Assembly (NCBI GenBank): GCA_019694955.1
Contig: JAIBAX010000013.1
Span: 1-64,000, forward strand
DNA length: 64,000 nucleotides
Direction of reading: 5' to 3'
Origin: Chitinophagales bacterium
GTDB lineage: Bacteria; Bacteroidota; Bacteroidia; Chitinophagales; JADIYW01
Shown here: in pieces, positions 16,883 through 26,565 of the stretch
How positions within the stretch are numbered: position 1 is the stretch's first letter
Layout of the letters: every line of letters starts with the position of its first letter
Position numbers and translations under genes: made by a program
Notes under the pieces: model-generated
The model's input: the letters and a program-made list of their open reading frames with translations, nothing else
What the model was told of the DNA's origin: nothing
Databases searched by the model: none

Positions 16883-16942
16883 GTCTTTGAAATTTGTTCA
16901 CCGTTCTCAGAAAATAATTTGGAAATGTGGGAATTTGGAAAT
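16883..16942 (+). repeat. 60-nt direct repeat, copy 2
   Basis: Second copy of the repeat that begins in the 3' end of the DUF983 gene. It differs at two positions (CGCC to CACC and TTCAC to TTCTC). The rest of the spacer to 17100 is further GGAAATGTG-type low-complexity sequence with no gene. Confidence 0.8.
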
Positions 16943-17072
16943 ATCGCTCTTCGCGATACGTTTAATGTAGAATAATTTTTGTTAACGGTTCACGGAGATT
17001 TGGAAATGTGAGAATTTAAAGATAGTTTACTTTGGTCAGTTCACACACTGTATAGATAAAATGTCGCTATAC

Positions 17073-17090
17073 GCAATACGAATATCGCTG
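17073..17090 (+). repeat. 18-nt interspersed repeat, copy 2
   Basis: Exact second copy of GCAATACGAATATCGCTG (first at 14924-14941). Confidence 0.7.
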
Positions 17091-17121
17091 GACGTATTGT
17101 GTCACAAAATAAAATACAAAC

Positions 17122-17152
17122 AAAAAAGGTGCGGCAAAACCGCACCTTTTTT
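17122..17152 (-). terminator. Intrinsic terminator of the adhesin/PorP operon
   Basis: A perfect 13-bp stem (AAAAAAGGTGCGG against CCGCACCTTTTTT) with a 5-nt loop lies 20 nt beyond the stop of the PorP/SprF-OmpA gene. A/T tracts on both sides make it usable from either direction. Confidence 0.9.
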
Positions 17153-17171
17153 ATTGTTTGCATTCGAGCAA

Positions 17172-18734
17172 TTATTCTCCTGAAATAAGGATATCTGCTC
17201 TTCTATTTTTGGCGCGTTCTTCTTCCGTTGCTTGAGCATTAATAGGGCTCTCTTCTCCTGCTGACAGGATGATGACTTCCTTATTAACACCGATACTTTC
17301 TAAATACTTTTTAACGGAAGCCGCCCTTTGTGTAGCCAGTAATAAATTGTACATATTACCGGATTCCTGAGATGCGTTCCCTACAACATAAACAAATGAA
17401 TTTTTAGAAAACTTGTTTAATGGATCTTTCAGCGCATCTAAGTTTGCTTTTGCTTCTTTCGTCAACTCATAAGAATCTAAATTGAAGTACACTGAACCTA
17501 GTTTTTTATAAGAAACAGCTGTTCCGGCCTTATACTCTTTGGTAATTTGTTCCATTTTTTGCAGCTGAGCCGTATTATCCTTCACTTGATTGTTTAGATT
17601 ATTGACATCTTTCTCAACCTTATCTGCCTTTTCTTGTGCTGATTGAGCATCTTGCGCAGCTTTTTCTGCATCTTCTTTTGCTTTGTCTACATCGGCATTC
17701 AAATCCTCTATTTTCTTACGTGCTTCATCCAAATCTTGGAATTCTTTCTCGTATCGCTTGCCAATTTTATAACTGATGCTCACCTCATGAGAATATCCAA
17801 AGGCATTCCTATTTTCTTTTTTCGTTAAGAACTCCATTGAATAGTTTATGGCAAGTCTGCTTTTTATGCCGGCACCTGCTGTTACATTCATACCAGCGGC
17901 TTCGGGTTTTGCAAAGGAGCTACCTGAGCGATATCCACCTCCAAACCATGCCATGTCTTTAAAGTTCACCAAGGCCTCAAGGTCAAATTGAACAGGAATT
18001 GCTTTCACCCAGCGAATAGCCGCTAATGGCTCTAAAGACCAGTTTTTCTTACTACCCAACATGGCTTTGTATGAAGCATAAGCAAACAAATGTCTATTGT
18101 AGTTGAACCTAATTTGATCACTTTCACTGTCTCTGAATTTGAGTTTATTGTTAAACAACTGTGGTGCAACAATACCTACATGAAGTCCTTTCCAGAAATA
18201 ATCAGCACCTGCACTCAAATCGAAAGCGATTGCTCTTTCATTATCCTCAGAAATAGTAGGATCATTAGGGTTCTCAACAATAGCCTCGGTGAAATCAAAT
18301 CTTTGGTGAATCAACCCAGTGGAAATACCAATAGATAATCCATGTGTCTTATCTTGACTGAAAGGTACATGGTAAGCATAACTGAACGAACCACCCAACT
18401 CATGAACAATATGGGTATTATCCGTAAATAAATACCCTCCCAAGCCCACATTGGAAGACTTGATACGTGAGTCGAAAGTTGCAATACCAGTTATGGGTGC
18501 ATCCGGCATGGCAGTCCATTGCTTTTTAAAGTTTATGAACACATTGCCATACTTAGGATCCTGCCCGGCACGGGCAGGGTTATATAGATATCCATTATAG
18601 ATATATTGTGTTGCTACCGGAATCTGTTGTGCGGCCACCTTTAAAAGCGGGCTAAAAGCCACCAAAAGAACCAGGAATATTTTATTGAGTCTCATAACTT
18701 TTGATTTAATATTATTCAAAAAATTCCTTTTCAT
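17172..18734 (-). CDS. PorP/SprF-type T9SS outer-membrane protein fused to an OmpA domain
   Basis: A 520-residue protein. After a signal peptide (hydrophobic FLVLLVAFSPLL, cleavage near AAQQ) comes a PorP/SprF-like beta-barrel of about 300 residues (VATQYIYNGYLYNPARAG, then FKKQWTAMPDAPITG). A charged coiled coil follows (about 330-400). The end is an OmpA-like peptidoglycan-binding domain (SVYFNLDSYELTKEA, NRRADILISGE). PorP/SprF proteins are outer-membrane partners of T9SS substrates; SprF is needed for secretion of the adhesin SprB in Flavobacterium. The OmpA tail would tie this barrel to the cell wall. It starts 5 nt after the adhesin gene stop, so the two are cotranscribed. An internal ATG at 18695 (MRLNKIFLVLL) is an equally good start. 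Confidence 0.93.
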   Translation of the reverse strand: MKRNFLNNIKSKVMRLNKIFLVLLVAFSPLLKVAAQQIPVATQYIYNGYLYNPARAGQDPKYGNVFINFKKQWTAMPDAPITGIATFDSRIKSSNVGLGGYLFTDNTHIVHELGGSFSYAYHVPFSQDKTHGLSIGISTGLIHQRFDFTEAIVENPNDPTISEDNERAIAFDLSAGADYFWKGLHVGIVAPQLFNNKLKFRDSESDQIRFNYNRHLFAYASYKAMLGSKKNWSLEPLAAIRWVKAIPVQFDLEALVNFKDMAWFGGGYRSGSSFAKPEAAGMNVTAGAGIKSRLAINYSMEFLTKKENRNAFGYSHEVSISYKIGKRYEKEFQDLDEARKKIEDLNADVDKAKEDAEKAAQDAQSAQEKADKVEKDVNNLNNQVKDNTAQLQKMEQITKEYKAGTAVSYKKLGSVYFNLDSYELTKEAKANLDALKDPLNKFSKNSFVYVVGNASQESGNMYNLLLATQRAASVKKYLESIGVNKEVIILSAGEESPINAQATEEERAKNRRADILISGE

Positions 18735-18739
18735 CTTAC

Positions 18740-21700
18740 TTATCTTTTAATGGTGATTGCTCCTTTAAACACTTGATCTCCGGAAGTTATCACGTACCAG
18801 TAAGTACCATCAGGTAAGTCTTTACCATTATGTGTTCCATTCCAATCATTCTGATAATTATTGGTTTCTAATAATTTAGCACCTCCGCGTGCATAAATAG
18901 CAAGCGTATAATTATCTAAGTTTTCTAAGTACTTAATGGTAAAGAAGTCATTGATGCCATCACCATTTGGTGTTATCAGGTTAACCGTCTCTGGTTTCGG
19001 ATTAGCTAACACCGTAATGGTAACCTGATCGGTTCCTTTACAGCCAAATTCGTTTGTAACTGTAAGCGTATACACATGAACGCCAATTGGTGGAGTAGCT
19101 ACAGGGTTAGGTAAGTTTGGATGATCCAAATAATCTGACGGCGACCATTCGTATGTTATACCACCAGAGCCAAACAATTGTACACTACTGCCTTCGATAA
19201 TGGTAGTATCTACACCAGCATTCGCAATAGGCGTTGGATGAACTATAACTTCTGTAGTTTGCGGTTCTGAAGAGCAATCTCCAATGGATACCACTACGGA
19301 ATATACTCCTTCATCTGCTACAGTAACGTTTTCTAAGACAGGATTCCTATCTGATGATGTAAACCCATCTGGTCCCGACCACTCATAAGTAGCTCCAAAT
19401 ACATAACTTGCTGTTAGTTGCACATCTTCGCCTTCACAAGCAGGACCATTGTTTGTAGCGGTAATTCCTGTCGGCACACGATTGATATTTACCAATACTG
19501 AAGCTGGGTCGGAAGAACAACCTGTTGTGGTATCTTCCACATAGACGGTATAGAAGCCTTGATTTTCTACTTCCGTAACGTTAGCGATAGTTGGGTTTTG
19601 CTCCATAGAAGAGAATCCATTTGGTCCAGACCAGTGGAATACTATATTTGTCGGATTGTCAACACTTGCAAATAATTTCAACGTATCACCCTCGCATATT
19701 GGACTATTGCTGCTTGGTGCGGCTGATAGCGCCGGTGTAGGATAAACAACAACCGTTGTAGATGCTCTTTCAGATGTACAATTTCCAACAGTTACCGTAA
19801 CGAAATATTCTCCGGCATCAGCAGTTGTAACATTTTGTATAACAAAGTTTTGTTCTGTTGTCGTAAATCCATTAGGACCTGTCCATAAATAAGCACCTCC
19901 CGGAACGGTAGAAGCTGTAACCATAACGTCTTCACCTTCACAAGCCGGCCCGTCATTAGAAGCAATTGGTGCATCTGGTCCATCAACAACGGTAACTACT
20001 AATGATAATTGTTGGCTTGGACAGAATAAGAATCCATCGCTTTCTTGTACATAGAAAATGTAATCACCCGGTTCATCAAATGGACCTACTTCAAAGTCGG
20101 CTACCCAAGCACCATTTCCAGTTGTATCTCCATCCGGTAAGCAAATCTCGTCTACAACATCAAAGTTCCAGTCTAATAATTGTACGCATGAGAAAATATC
20201 TGTGGTAGCTACTTTTATGATGGCATTTCCACCAGTACATACAGGATTGTTTTCAACTGTTGCTCCTGAAACATATGTAAAGTTATCTACAGTCACCCAT
20301 GTTGCCACCACATCAGAACGACAACCTGTTACTTCATCCTCTCTTATCACATAGTATGGTGTATATTGGAACAACGTTGGTGTAGTAAACTCATCACCTA
20401 TGTTCCATAAATCTACTCCTAACGGATCGGAATACCAGTAAACATCACCGCCGTTATCTGTGTCGGTAACTTCTAAGGTAGCACTTTCTCCAGCACATGT
20501 AAATACTGGTGGTACTACAGGAGGTTCAGGTTTTGGATTTACCACAACGGTAGCCATAGAAGCCTCACTCACACAATCGCCTGTTCGTCTTACTGCCCAT
20601 ACAGAACGTGTAATATTGGCAGGGAAAGAGAATACGTTGCCTATATGAACTTCCTGTGTTAAGGCAGCATCCCAATACCATACTATTTCTCCCGGTCCAT
20701 TATCATCTGCCCTAACGGTACCTAACTGGCCAGCACATATCGTATCATTTGTCGTAATCGGTTTAGCTGGCGCCTCCAATACTGTGACTACTAAGGAGAA
20801 CTGCTGACTTGGACAGAATAAGAAGCCATCACTTTCTTGAACATAATAAATATAATCGCCCGGTTCATCAAATGGTCCTACCTCAAAATCTGCTACCCAT
20901 GCACCATTTCCTGTGGTGTCTCCATCTGGTAAACATATCTCTTCTACAACATCAAAATTCCAGTCTAATAATTGTACACATGAGAAAATATCTGTCGTAG
21001 CTACTTTTATGGTCGTTGTTTCTCCCTCACATATCGGGTTCTTGGTTACTGTTGCTGATGAAACATAGCTAAAGTTATCTACGTTCACCCAAGTAACGCC
21101 AACATCTGAACGACATCCTGTTGTTGGATCTTCTTCAATGATATAATATGGCGTGTATTGTGATAATGGTGGTGTCGTAAATTCATCACCAATATTCCAT
21201 AAGTCTACACCTAGTGGATCTGAATACCAATAGATATCTCCGCCGCTGCCTTCCGCTGTTAATGTAGCACGCTCTCCAAAACATATTGTTTCCGGATCAG
21301 CAGTTGGGGTTTCGGGTTTTGGATTCACCGTTACAGTAGCCATAGTTGCTTCACTCACGCAATCGCCATTTCTTCTTACTGCCCATACTGATCGAGTAAT
21401 ATTGGCAGGGAAAGAGAATACGTTGCCGACATGCACTTCCTGTGTTAAGGCAGCATCCCAATACCATACTATTTCACCTGGTCCATTATCATCTGCCCTA
21501 ACGGTACCTAACTGGCCGGCACATATCGTATCATTTGTCGTAATCGGTTTAGCTGGTGCTTCCAAAACGGTAACAACTAAAGAGAACTGCTGGCTTGGAC
21601 AGAATAAGAAGCCATCACTTTCTTGAACATAATAGATGTAATCGCCCGGTTCATCGAATGGTCCTACCTCAAAATCTGCTACCCATGCACCATTTCCTGT

Positions 21701-23026
21701 GGTGTCTCCATCTGGCAAGCATATCTCTTCTACAACATCAAAATTCCAGTCTAATAATTGTACACATGAGAAAATATCTGTCGTAGCTACTTTTATGGTC
21801 GTTGTTTCTCCCTCACATATTGGGTTCTTGGTTACTGTTGCTGATGAAACATAGCTAAAGTTATCTACGTTCACCCAAGTAACACCAACATCTGAACGAC
21901 ATCCTGTTGCTGGATCTTCTTCAATGATATAATATGGCGTGTATTGTGATAATGGTGGTGTAGTAAATTCATCACCAACATTCCATAAGTCAACACCTAG
22001 TGGGTCTGAATACCAATAGATATCTCCACCACTGCCTTCAGCTGTTAATGTAGCACGCTCTCCAAAACATATCGTTTCTGGGTCGGCTGTCGGGGTTGCT
22101 GGTTTTGGATTTACAGTAACAGTAACAGCATCTGATGCACTTGCACAACTACCATTTCTTCTTGTTACCCAAACCGTTAAATCTGTTGTAGGGCTTACTG
22201 TATATTCGTTTCCAATAAACAATTCTGTGGACAAACCTGCATCGGCATACCAAACAATTTCTCCATCGCCGTTATCGTCTGCAACTAGTGTCACTGATGA
22301 CCCTTCACATATTTCTTCATCTGAAACAACTGGTGTGGCTGGTGACTCTACAACTGAGACTACTAAGGAGAACTGCTGACTTGGACAGAACAAGAAGCCA
22401 TCACTTTCTTGAACATAATAAATATAATCGCCCGGTTCATCAAATGGTCCTACCTCAAAATCTGCTACCCATGCACCATTTCCTGTGGTGTCTCCATCTG
22501 GTAAGCATATCTCTTCTACAACATCAAAATTCCAGTCTAATAATTGTACACATGAGAAAATATCTGTCGTAGCTACTTTTATGGTCGTTGTTTCTCCCTC
22601 ACATATCGGATTTTTGGTTACTGTTGCTGATGAAACATAGCTAAAATTATCTACGTTCACCCAGGTAACACCAACATCTGAACGACATCCTGTTGCTGGA
22701 TCTTCTTCAATGATATAATATGGCATGTATTGTGATAATGGTGGTGTAGTAAATTCATCACCAACATTCCATAAGTCAACACCTAGTGGGTCTGAATACC
22801 AATAGATATCTCCACCACTGCCTTCAGCTGTTAATGTAGCACGCTCTCCAAAACATATCGTTTTTGGGTCGGCTGTCGGGGTTGCTGGTTTTCGGTAACG
22901 GCATCTGATGCACTTGTACAACTGCCATTTCTTCTCGTTACCCAAACCGTTAAATCTGTTGTAGGGCTTACTGTATATTCGTTTCCAATAAACAATTCTG
23001 TGGACAAACCTGCATCGGCATACCAA
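18740..23026 (-). CDS. Giant Ig-like adhesin, 3' part after frameshift (gliding-motility-associated C-terminus)
   Basis: This frame encodes the C-terminal ~1,400 residues of a surface adhesin. It consists of near-identical 262-residue modules, each with a CHU_C-associated Ig-like domain (ETICFGERATLTAEG, YWYSDPLG) and a second beta-domain (NPICEGETTTIKVAT). Three more Ig/PKD-like domains with the pattern GPACEGEDVxLTA follow, and then a C-terminal domain beginning NLITPNGDGINDFF. That end is the gliding-motility-associated type B signal used for T9SS secretion of SprB-like adhesins. There is no credible start: the frame opens at a TTG (23026) and its first ~45 residues are out-of-frame translation of a repeat. 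True coding in this frame begins near 22893, where a 13-nt deletion shifts the reading frame from the upstream ORF. Confidence 0.85.
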   Translation of the reverse strand: MVCRCRFVHRIVYWKRIYSKPYNRFNGLGNEKKWQLYKCIRCRYRKPATPTADPKTICFGERATLTAEGSGGDIYWYSDPLGVDLWNVGDEFTTPPLSQYMPYYIIEEDPATGCRSDVGVTWVNVDNFSYVSSATVTKNPICEGETTTIKVATTDIFSCVQLLDWNFDVVEEICLPDGDTTGNGAWVADFEVGPFDEPGDYIYYVQESDGFLFCPSQQFSLVVSVVESPATPVVSDEEICEGSSVTLVADDNGDGEIVWYADAGLSTELFIGNEYTVSPTTDLTVWVTRRNGSCASASDAVTVTVNPKPATPTADPETICFGERATLTAEGSGGDIYWYSDPLGVDLWNVGDEFTTPPLSQYTPYYIIEEDPATGCRSDVGVTWVNVDNFSYVSSATVTKNPICEGETTTIKVATTDIFSCVQLLDWNFDVVEEICLPDGDTTGNGAWVADFEVGPFDEPGDYIYYVQESDGFLFCPSQQFSLVVTVLEAPAKPITTNDTICAGQLGTVRADDNGPGEIVWYWDAALTQEVHVGNVFSFPANITRSVWAVRRNGDCVSEATMATVTVNPKPETPTADPETICFGERATLTAEGSGGDIYWYSDPLGVDLWNIGDEFTTPPLSQYTPYYIIEEDPTTGCRSDVGVTWVNVDNFSYVSSATVTKNPICEGETTTIKVATTDIFSCVQLLDWNFDVVEEICLPDGDTTGNGAWVADFEVGPFDEPGDYIYYVQESDGFLFCPSQQFSLVVTVLEAPAKPITTNDTICAGQLGTVRADDNGPGEIVWYWDAALTQEVHIGNVFSFPANITRSVWAVRRTGDCVSEASMATVVVNPKPEPPVVPPVFTCAGESATLEVTDTDNGGDVYWYSDPLGVDLWNIGDEFTTPTLFQYTPYYVIREDEVTGCRSDVVATWVTVDNFTYVSGATVENNPVCTGGNAIIKVATTDIFSCVQLLDWNFDVVDEICLPDGDTTGNGAWVADFEVGPFDEPGDYIFYVQESDGFLFCPSQQLSLVVTVVDGPDAPIASNDGPACEGEDVMVTASTVPGGAYLWTGPNGFTTTEQNFVIQNVTTADAGEYFVTVTVGNCTSERASTTVVVYPTPALSAAPSSNSPICEGDTLKLFASVDNPTNIVFHWSGPNGFSSMEQNPTIANVTEVENQGFYTVYVEDTTTGCSSDPASVLVNINRVPTGITATNNGPACEGEDVQLTASYVFGATYEWSGPDGFTSSDRNPVLENVTVADEGVYSVVVSIGDCSSEPQTTEVIVHPTPIANAGVDTTIIEGSSVQLFGSGGITYEWSPSDYLDHPNLPNPVATPPIGVHVYTLTVTNEFGCKGTDQVTITVLANPKPETVNLITPNGDGINDFFTIKYLENLDNYTLAIYARGGAKLLETNNYQNDWNGTHNGKDLPDGTYWYVITSGDQVFKGAITIKR

Positions 23027-23660
23027 ACAATTTCGCCATCTCCATTATCGTCTGCAACCAAAGTAACTGACGCTCCTTCGCATATTTCTTCATCTGAAAC
23101 AACTGGCGTGGCTGGTGACTCTACAACTGAGACTACTAAGGCGAACTGCTGACTTGGACAGAATAAGAAGCCATCGCTTTCTTGAATATAATAGATGTAA
23201 TCGCCAGACTCATCAAATGGTCCTACTTCAAAATCTGCCACCCATGCACCATTACCAGTTATATCACCGTCTGGTAGACAAATCTCATCTACTACGTCGA
23301 AATTCCAGTCTAATAATTGTACACATGAGAAAATATCTGTCGTAGCTACTTTTATGGTCGTTGTTTCTCCCTCACATATCGGATTTTTGGTTACTGTTGC
23401 TGATGAAACGTATGTAAAGTTATCTACATTAACCCAGGTAACGCCAACATCTGAACGACATCCTGTTGCGGGGTCTTCTTCAATTATATAATACGGCGTG
23501 TATTGTGCTAAAGGTGGTGTGGTGAATTCATCACCAATATTCCATAAGTCAACACCTAGTGGATCTGAATACCAATAGATATCTCCACCACTGCCTTCTG
23601 CTGTCAAAACTGCTCTTTCTCCTGCACATATTGTTTGTGGATCAGCTGTTGGTGTTGCAG
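19985..23660 (-). repeat. Tandem 786-bp adhesin modules, one shortened to 773 bp
   Basis: A common marker word (ACAGAA within GGACAGAAyAAGAA) falls at 20021, 20813, 21599, 22385 and 23158. The spacings are 792, 786, 786 and 773. The last is exactly 13 short, and this matches the deletion near 22893. Copies differ mostly at scattered, largely synonymous sites, so the array is recent or is homogenised by recombination. Confidence 0.9.
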
Positions 23661-26565
23661 GCTTTGGATTTACTGTAACTTCTACCTCTGTTGGTGTACT
23701 CACTCCACAATCACCTGCCGATTCTGCAACCCAGAATGATGTATTTGCTGTAAGGCTTTGTGTAATATATGGCGATCCGATGAACAATAGATCTGTTAAG
23801 GTATTGTCTGCATACCAATACATGGCACCACCAACGGTTCCTGTTGCAACCAATGTTGCAGTTTCACCGGCGCAGATTTCGTCACCCATAGCCATAGGCG
23901 GATCAACCGGACTTCCAGATGTGACAAATACAGTAACAGGGACTAATCCACTCTCACAATTCGCATCACGTGCTTGAACATAATAAGTATATACACCAGA
24001 ACTGGCAAACGGCCCAACATTTAATTGCCCTATATTTCCAGCATCGGTTTCCAATTCTGTGATACCATCTTGGTCATACCAAATGATATCCCCACTAACG
24101 GCGGATGCATTTAGTACGCCTGATTGGTTAACACATAAGTCTACATTATCGGCATTGGGTTCTTCAACCTCAGGATAAACATAAACATCCCAAGTGGCGA
24201 AATCGCTTTTGCATCCTGTTACATCATCAACAAATCTATAGTAGAGTGTTCTTCTAGAATATACAGAAAATATATCAAAACTGTTTCCTGAATTTAAATA
24301 AGAAGATTCATCTGGGGAGGAGAACCACTGGGTAGTTTGACCCGCAGGTGCTGAAGGAGATGCATTTAAAGTTACCATCTCTGAAGGGCAGAAATAGTCT
24401 GAAGTATTGTCAGGTGCTTGTGGTTTTGTATTTACTGTTACAACCACTTCAGTAGCAGTACTTACACCACAACCTCCGGCAGACTCTGCTACCCAGATGG
24501 ATGTTGTATTGGAAAGGCTTTGCGTTACATATGGCGACCCAATAAATAAAAGATCTGTTAATGCATTGTCTGCATACCAATACATAGCACCGCCAACAGT
24601 TCCTGTTGCAGTAAGCGTAGCAGTCTCTCCAGCACAGATTTCATCATCTGTGGCAACAGGAGGGCTCGTAGGACTTCCGGAAGCGACGAATACTGAAACT
24701 GGAATTAACCCACTTTCACAATTTGCATCGCGGGCCTGAACATAATAAGTATATGTACCTGTGGTGGCAAATGGCCCTACATTTAACTGACCAATATTCC
24801 CAGCGTCTGTTTCTAATTCTGTGATACCATCTTGATCATACCAAACAATATCACCACTAACTGCAGATGCATTTAAAACACCCGATTGATTGATACATAA
24901 ATCGAGATTGTCAGCATTGGGTTCTTCCACTTCTGGATAAACATATACATCCCATGTAGCAAAATCGCTTGCACAGCCTGTAACATCATCCACAAAGCGA
25001 TAATAAACTGTTCTTCTTGAGTAAACTGAAAGTATCTCAAAGCTATTTCCCGAATTAAGGTATGCCGCTTCATTGGGTGAAGAAAACCATTGGGCAGTTT
25101 GTCCAGCAGGTGCAGAAGGTAATGCATTCAATGTTACTGACTCAGATGGGCAGAAATACTCAAATGTATTTGAAGGTGCTTCTGGTTTTGGATTAACATT
25201 TACGTCTACTGAACCTGTTGATGATAGACAACCATTAAAATCTTCTACTATATAATATGTTTGATTAGTAGTTAGAGTAGGAGTAGTATATGGGTTACCC
25301 ACAAATAGTAAGTTTGTAAGTGCAGCATCACTATACCAATTCATTGCACCTCCATTTCCTGTGGCTGTCAAAGTACCACTTGTTCCTTCACAAACATCGA
25401 TATCATTTGCAGTAGGCGCTGAAATTGTCAAATCAGGATTTACTATGATTTGTGTTCTACTACCCTCACATCCTGTGGAAGGATCTGTTACTGAAACATA
25501 AAATGCTTGTGTTGCGCCAATATTAGGTGTAGTAAATGAAGTACCATTCCAAATAGCCACCCCACCAACAGGAACAGAATACCAATTAAATTGTGCGTTT
25601 GAAACGGTAGATGTTGCTGTTAATATGGCTTGTCCATTTATACATGTGCTAACCGGACTTGTGGCGGTTGGTGCCGCAGGTGGTGTTGTCATGTTTATTG
25701 TAATGGCTCTAGATGGGCCAACACATGATCCTTGTTGCTCAGCAACATAATATGTGGTGGTACCAGCGAGTGGTGGAGTTGTAAAGGTTGATCCTGTTTC
25801 AACGGCTGTCGTCAAGTCATTGGCAGAAGTCATCCAAACAAAATTATTTCCCGGTTGAGAAAGTCCTGAAGTAACCGTAAGTGTGGTAGAATTCCCCGGG
25901 CATCCGAGTGGGGCAGGATTAGCTACAGTTGGTGTAGGTAATGGAGAATAAGAAAGTGTAACATTAAAACTCACTGTCGCATCCCCTAAGTTATAAGTAA
26001 CGGGAAATGTTCCTACAGAAAACCCTGTTATGTTAAAACTTCTGTTTACAATTCCGGAATAGTTATCGTCTCCCGTTCCTAAACAACCTGCTGCGTTATC
26101 ATAATATGCATCGTCAGCATCGGAGGGACAGAAGCCTGCACCGGGGCAACAGCCCTGATCTTCTTCCCATGATTGCATTTCGAAAGAAATACTTCCCTGA
26201 CAAACTTCAGTATTGGAATAAACTAAGCCACTCAATGATGTTGAACCGGCGTCTGTTGTTTCATCAATTTTATGAATAACTGGCCCGGTGTAACCTGCAC
26301 CGTTATAACCTATGCGATACCGCATCCTCGGGTCTGGAGCACTGGTTGCTACACAACTTCCAAGAATTACAGTACCATCCCCACAAGGGTAGTTCCAAGA
26401 CATTCCAGTTACATTGACTGAAACATCCATTAACCTTTGTGCTTGGATGTTAAGGGTGGATAGACATAAAAGTAAAATTACACCTATACATATGTGTAAT
26501 CGTTCAGGTAATTTAGGCTTCCAATTCCACTGGAGATACCTTGGCTTTTGACAGTTCAATTCCAT
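22831..26565 (-). CDS. Giant Ig-like adhesin, 5' part with signal peptide
   Basis: This frame of 1,244 residues starts with a long basic leader and a hydrophobic signal segment (ICIGVILLLCLSTLNIQAQ). A unique N-terminal beta-domain with several Cys follows (to about residue 210), then Ig-like CHU_C-associated domains. These include a 254-residue module present twice, from about 23.66 to 25.19 kb, and the first copy of the 262-residue module. It ends in about 20 nonsense residues right after SDAVT, where every other copy reads SDAVTVTVNPKPATPTADP. The missing 13 nt explains the shift. Together with the downstream frame it would be one protein of about 2,600 residues, a cell-surface adhesin exported by T9SS with the adjacent PorP/SprF protein. 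As read, the product would be truncated and lack its secretion signal. Confidence 0.88.
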   Translation of the reverse strand: MELNCQKPRYLQWNWKPKLPERLHICIGVILLLCLSTLNIQAQRLMDVSVNVTGMSWNYPCGDGTVILGSCVATSAPDPRMRYRIGYNGAGYTGPVIHKIDETTDAGSTSLSGLVYSNTEVCQGSISFEMQSWEEDQGCCPGAGFCPSDADDAYYDNAAGCLGTGDDNYSGIVNRSFNITGFSVGTFPVTYNLGDATVSFNVTLSYSPLPTPTVANPAPLGCPGNSTTLTVTSGLSQPGNNFVWMTSANDLTTAVETGSTFTTPPLAGTTTYYVAEQQGSCVGPSRAITINMTTPPAAPTATSPVSTCINGQAILTATSTVSNAQFNWYSVPVGGVAIWNGTSFTTPNIGATQAFYVSVTDPSTGCEGSRTQIIVNPDLTISAPTANDIDVCEGTSGTLTATGNGGAMNWYSDAALTNLLFVGNPYTTPTLTTNQTYYIVEDFNGCLSSTGSVDVNVNPKPEAPSNTFEYFCPSESVTLNALPSAPAGQTAQWFSSPNEAAYLNSGNSFEILSVYSRRTVYYRFVDDVTGCASDFATWDVYVYPEVEEPNADNLDLCINQSGVLNASAVSGDIVWYDQDGITELETDAGNIGQLNVGPFATTGTYTYYVQARDANCESGLIPVSVFVASGSPTSPPVATDDEICAGETATLTATGTVGGAMYWYADNALTDLLFIGSPYVTQSLSNTTSIWVAESAGGCGVSTATEVVVTVNTKPQAPDNTSDYFCPSEMVTLNASPSAPAGQTTQWFSSPDESSYLNSGNSFDIFSVYSRRTLYYRFVDDVTGCKSDFATWDVYVYPEVEEPNADNVDLCVNQSGVLNASAVSGDIIWYDQDGITELETDAGNIGQLNVGPFASSGVYTYYVQARDANCESGLVPVTVFVTSGSPVDPPMAMGDEICAGETATLVATGTVGGAMYWYADNTLTDLLFIGSPYITQSLTANTSFWVAESAGDCGVSTPTEVEVTVNPKPATPTADPQTICAGERAVLTAEGSGGDIYWYSDPLGVDLWNIGDEFTTPPLAQYTPYYIIEEDPATGCRSDVGVTWVNVDNFTYVSSATVTKNPICEGETTTIKVATTDIFSCVQLLDWNFDVVDEICLPDGDITGNGAWVADFEVGPFDESGDYIYYIQESDGFLFCPSQQFALVVSVVESPATPVVSDEEICEGASVTLVADDNGDGEIVWYADAGLSTELFIGNEYTVSPTTDLTVWVTRRNGSCTSASDAVTENQQPRQPTQKRYVLESVLH
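23660..25190 (-). repeat. Two-copy 762-bp adhesin module
   Basis: The word ATTGTCTGCATACC occurs at 23803 and 24565, a spacing of 762 bp (254 codons). The flanking protein sequence is nearly the same in both copies (MYWYADNALTDLLFIGSPYV, then FCPSE and a long Ig-like stretch). It lies immediately N-terminal to the 786-bp array. Confidence 0.8.

Noticed and set aside
20002-23345. Repeated plus-strand open frames of 60-95 codons (for example 20809-21000, 21595-21786, 22288-22572)
   Set aside because: They are antisense shadows of the adhesin modules and recur only because the modules repeat; no start signals or protein-like features.
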